Below, piece after piece: positions 31,944 to 34,454 of a stretch of 34,454 bases of DNA (position 1 is the first letter of the stretch; each line of letters begins with the position of its first letter). This DNA comes from Crenalkalicoccus roseus. Lineage in GTDB: Bacteria > Pseudomonadota > Alphaproteobacteria > Acetobacterales > Acetobacteraceae. Position numbers and translations under genes: made by a program. The DNA is taken from contig NZ_SJDM01000033.1 of NCBI RefSeq assembly GCF_004761865.1, positions 1-34,454 on the forward strand, written 5' to 3'. The notes below the pieces were generated by a model. It searched no databases, was not told the origin of the DNA, and was given only the letters and a program-made list of their open reading frames with translations.

Positions 31944-31954
31944 AGCGGATCGCG
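31941..31954 (+). repeat. Dispersed motif TAGRRCGGATCGCG, copy 3
   Basis: It reads TAGAGCGGATCGCG and starts exactly at the parE stop codon. The following bases share ACCGGGGC with copy 1 after a 2-nt offset. Confidence 0.6.
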
Positions 31955-31987
31955 GAACCGGGGCGGACTGCGCGGGCAGGGCCGGCC

Positions 31988-32695
31988 TCAGCCCGGCGGC
32001 GCGTCCAGCCAGGCGCGCAGCAGGGCGGTGGTCGCCGCAGGGTCCTCGAGCGGCGGCAGATGGCCGCAGCCGGGCAGACGCGCCAGGCGCGCGCCAGGGA
32101 TCAGCGCCGCCATCTCCTCGGAGAGCGCGGGCGGCGTCAGCGCGTCCTCCTCCCCCACCGCCACCAGCGCCGGCACGCGGATGCCGGGAAGCAGCGGCCG
32201 AGAATCCGGCCGGCCGAGGATCGCCGCCTGCTGGCGCAGGAAGGCGTCGCGCCCGACCCGCTCGGCCATCGCCATCACCTCCGCCGCCACCGGGCCGCCC
32301 AGATGGGCGGGGTGGACGAGCTGCGGCAGGAGGCGCGGCGTCACGCCGCGGAAGGTGCCGGCGCGGGCGAGCGCCATCAGCCCGCGGCGCCGGCGCGCCT
32401 GCTCCGGCGTGTCCGGGCGCGCGGAGGTGTCGAGCAGGGCGAGGCGCGTCACCCGCTCCGGCGCCCGGCGCAGGATCTCGAAGGCGACGTAGCCGCCCAT
32501 GGAAAGCCCGCACAGCGCGAAGCGGGGCGGCGCCGCGGCCAGGGCGCGCGCGGCCAGGGCGGAGAGGGAATCGTCGCGGGTGAGGTCGGCCACGACGCAG
32601 CGCGCCCGGTCGCCGAGGCCGGCCACCTGGTCGCGCCACAGGCGGGCGTCGCAGAGCAGCCCGGGCAGCAGCAGCAGGTCCTGGGGCGGAGGCAT
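31988..32695 (-). CDS. Alpha/beta fold hydrolase
   Basis: This 235-residue alpha/beta hydrolase has its full triad visible: Ser65 in the nucleophile elbow GLSMGGYVAF, Asp184 in GEEDALTP, and His212 in GCGHLPPLED. The oxyanion region is LLLLPGLLCDARLWRDQ near the N-terminus. It is probably cytosolic, as no signal peptide is present. I chose the ATG at 32695, just before the conserved PPPQDLLLLPG start; the ribosome site is weak, and the open frame further upstream lies in the shared intergenic region. It is convergent with parE and divergent from the RNA helicase. Esterase, lactonase or thioesterase roles are all open. Confidence 0.85.
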   Translation of the reverse strand: MPPPQDLLLLPGLLCDARLWRDQVAGLGDRARCVVADLTRDDSLSALAARALAAAPPRFALCGLSMGGYVAFEILRRAPERVTRLALLDTSARPDTPEQARRRRGLMALARAGTFRGVTPRLLPQLVHPAHLGGPVAAEVMAMAERVGRDAFLRQQAAILGRPDSRPLLPGIRVPALVAVGEEDALTPPALSEEMAALIPGARLARLPGCGHLPPLEDPAATTALLRAWLDAPPG

Positions 32696-32743
32696 GGCCG
32701 CCGCATAATCCCCGCGCAGAAGGCGAACAATGGCCGGAACCGC

Positions 32744-32772
32744 TTGATTCCGCGCCGCGCCGGGCGCATATG
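32744..32772 (+). promoter_or_regulatory. Candidate promoter of the RNA helicase gene
   Basis: TTGATT (32744-32749) and CATATG (32767-32772) are 17 bp apart in the 184-bp gap between the divergent hydrolase and helicase genes. The -35 element matches four consensus bases and the -10 three. A start near 32780 would leave a leader of about 100 nt containing a 15-codon reading frame. Confidence 0.33.
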
Positions 32773-32879
32773 CCGCACGGACCTGGAACGGCGCGCCCCC
32801 TCGCGGTGGCCGCCGGGCGCCGCGGGGCATCCGAGATGTCCGCCGAGGCGGCGCCGTCCCGCGAAGGAATCGACGGCAC

Positions 32880-34454
32880 TTGAGCGATACGTCCGACCGG
32901 CCCGCAGCGGCATCGGCCGAGCCCGACCACACCATCCCGGCGCCCGAGGCTCCCGCCCCGGATCAGGGAGCCGAGCCCGCGCCCGTTCCCGCCACCGGGG
33001 AAGGCCCGGACCTCCCGCCCCCGCAGCCCAGCGAGCCGGCCGCGGCCCCCGCCGGGGACGTCCCGGTGCCCACCGCGGCGGCGGAGGAGGTGCCTGCGGG
33101 CACCGCCGGGGAAGACTCCGAGGAGGCGGACGGCGCGGAGGAGGAGGAGGCGGAGGAGCCGCCCGAGCCCCGGGTCACCTTCGCCGATCTCGGCCTCTCC
33201 GAGCCGGTGCTGCGGGCGGTGACCGAGGCCGGCTACGTCCGCCCCACCCCGATCCAGGAGCAGGCGATCCCCGTCGTGCTGATGGGGCGCGACGTGCTCG
33301 GCACCGCCCAGACCGGCACCGGCAAGACCGCGGGCTTCACCCTGCCGATGCTCGACATCCTGGCCTCCGGGCGGGCCAAGGCGCGGATGCCGCGCTCCCT
33401 GATCCTGGAGCCGACGCGCGAGCTCGCGCTGCAGGTCGCCGAGCAGTTCGAAAAGTACGGCAAGTATCTCCGCCTCACCCACGCCCTGCTGATCGGCGGC
33501 GAGAGCATGGACGAGCAGAAGGCCGTGCTCGAGAAGGGCGTCGACGTGCTGATCGCCACGCCCGGCCGCCTGCTCGATCTGTTCGACCGCGGCCGCGTCC
33601 TGCTCGCCGACGTGAAGGTGCTGGTGATCGACGAGGCGGACCGGATGCTGGACATGGGGTTCATCCCCGATGTCGAGCGCATCGTCTCGCTGCTGCCGCC
33701 GATCCGCCAGACGCTGTTCTTCTCCGCCACCATGGCGCCGGAGATCCGGCGCCTGGCCGACGCCTTCCTCTCCAACCCCAAGGAGATCTCGGTGGCGCCG
33801 CCGGCGAGCGTGGCGGCCACCATCACCACCGGCCTCGTCTTCGTGCGCGAGCACGACAAGCGCGAGGCGCTGCGCCGCCTGATCCGCCGCGAGCAGGTGC
33901 AGAACGCGCTGATCTTCTGCAACCGCAAGGTCGATGTGGAGGTCCTGTACCGCTCGCTGAAGCGGCACGGCTTCTCCGTCGGCGCCCTGCATGGGGACAT
34001 GGACCAGCCGGCGCGCTTCGCCACGCTGAACCGCTTCAAGGCGGGGGAGCTGCAGCTCCTGGTCTGCTCCGACGTCGCGGCGCGCGGCCTCGACATCGGC
34101 GGCCTCTCCCACGTGTTCAACTTCGACGTGCCGTTCCGCGACGAGGACTACGTCCACCGCATCGGCCGCACCGGCCGCGCCGGGCGGGAGGGCCGCGCCT
34201 TCACCATCGCCACGCCCGACGACGTGAAGCTGGTGGCGGCGATCGAGGCGCTGACCGGCAAGCCGATCCCGCGCATCGAGATCGACGGGCTCGACTCGAT
34301 CAGCGCCGAGGAGCTGGCCGAGGCCGCGGCGGCGAGCAGGTCCCGCCGCGGGCGCGGCGCCGCCTCCCGCAGCACCCCGGCGGCCCGGCGCGGCGGCGAG
34401 CGGCGGGCGGCGGAGCCCCGGCGCGAGCGCGGCGCGGCGGCGCGCCCGGCCGGC
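32880..34454 (+). CDS. DEAD-box ATP-dependent RNA helicase, RhlE-like (3' end beyond window)
   Basis: Translating from TTG at 32880, 525 codons stay open to the window edge. An N-terminal tail of about 98 residues is rich in Pro, Ala and Glu. The helicase core follows: RPTPIQEQAI (Q motif), AQTGTGKT (143-150), PTRELA, TPGR, DEAD (251-254), SAT (282-284), RGLDI and HRIGRTGR (426-433). The C-terminus (from about 480) is Arg/Gly/Ala-rich and basic, as in RhlE-type RNA chaperones of ribosome assembly and cold response. TTG is chosen because it gives MSDTSD... with GAAGGA upstream (spacing 11) and no better in-frame start lies between the upstream stop at 32745 and the conserved core. The product is incomplete here. 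It is divergent from the alpha/beta hydrolase gene. Confidence 0.92.
   Translation, partial: MSDTSDRPAAASAEPDHTIPAPEAPAPDQGAEPAPVPATGEGPDLPPPQPSEPAAAPAGDVPVPTAAAEEVPAGTAGEDSEEADGAEEEEAEEPPEPRVTFADLGLSEPVLRAVTEAGYVRPTPIQEQAIPVVLMGRDVLGTAQTGTGKTAGFTLPMLDILASGRAKARMPRSLILEPTRELALQVAEQFEKYGKYLRLTHALLIGGESMDEQKAVLEKGVDVLIATPGRLLDLFDRGRVLLADVKVLVIDEADRMLDMGFIPDVERIVSLLPPIRQTLFFSATMAPEIRRLADAFLSNPKEISVAPPASVAATITTGLVFVREHDKREALRRLIRREQVQNALIFCNRKVDVEVLYRSLKRHGFSVGALHGDMDQPARFATLNRFKAGELQLLVCSDVAARGLDIGGLSHVFNFDVPFRDEDYVHRIGRTGRAGREGRAFTIATPDDVKLVAAIEALTGKPIPRIEIDGLDSISAEELAEAAAASRSRRGRGAASRSTPAARRGGERRAAEPRRERGAAARPAG

Overview
This is a 34,454-bp, very GC-rich stretch of bacterial chromosome with strong third-position GC in every gene and almost gapless gene packing. 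Gene content (a DUF2783 protein paired with a flavoprotein monooxygenase, an AzgA-type purine permease, ParE, an AI-2E exporter with a long cytosolic tail, a two-domain secreted protein, and candidate EcfG-type promoters) suggests an alphaproteobacterium, most likely Rhodospirillales/Acetobacteraceae of the Roseomonas kind. That placement is inferred from gene families and composition; the window holds no rRNA. I recognise 26 protein genes, one of them cut by the right edge, and one tRNA. No insertion sequence, phage, integrase or CRISPR was seen. No gene-free gap exceeds 300 bp; the longest is about 231 bp, upstream of dps.

Layout. 1-184: tRNA-Arg(CCT) on the minus strand with a good promoter. 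185-2794 (minus): a HpcH/HpaI aldolase followed by two Dpp/Opp-type ABC permeases, without a binding protein or ATPases. 2896-6427 (plus): a DDAH-like amidinotransferase/hydrolase, a GlcD/Dld-type FAD-linked oxidase and an MFS carrier. 6446-7342 (minus): an SMP-30/gluconolactonase-like beta-propeller. 7502-13156 (plus): RND efflux adaptor and pump followed by a UGT-type glycosyltransferase. 13227-15560 (plus): a lone form-II CoxL-like molybdenum hydroxylase large subunit. 15732-16325 (minus): a secreted protein made of two copies of one domain.

16492-20607 (plus) is the most coherent catabolic unit: an MBL-fold protein lacking its second metal site, a PheA/TfdB-type flavin monooxygenase, a DUF2783 small protein joined to it by TGATG, and an M20 amidohydrolase. 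Next is an AI-2E family exporter whose tail carries 7.5 near-perfect copies of a 72-bp coding repeat (22549-23091), the most striking structure in the window. Then come a carboxymuconolactone-decarboxylase-family protein (minus), SelB with a degenerate G4 motif (plus), an AzgA purine permease and a DUF962/Mpo1-like membrane protein (both minus), an MFS_3 exporter with an ABM-like tail, Dps, ParE, an alpha/beta hydrolase (minus), and a DEAD-box RNA helicase that runs off the right end.

How parts may work together. The 16.5-20.6 kb operon looks like uptake-independent catabolism of an N-acyl or aromatic compound: amide cleavage by M20, ring hydroxylation by the flavoprotein. The RND pump with its downstream glycosyltransferase could form a modify-and-export pair. 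Dps, the AI-2E exporter and the helicase are plausible stress-response genes. A short motif, TAGRRCGGATCGCG, sits exactly on the stop codons of three unrelated genes and looks like a dispersed repeat family.
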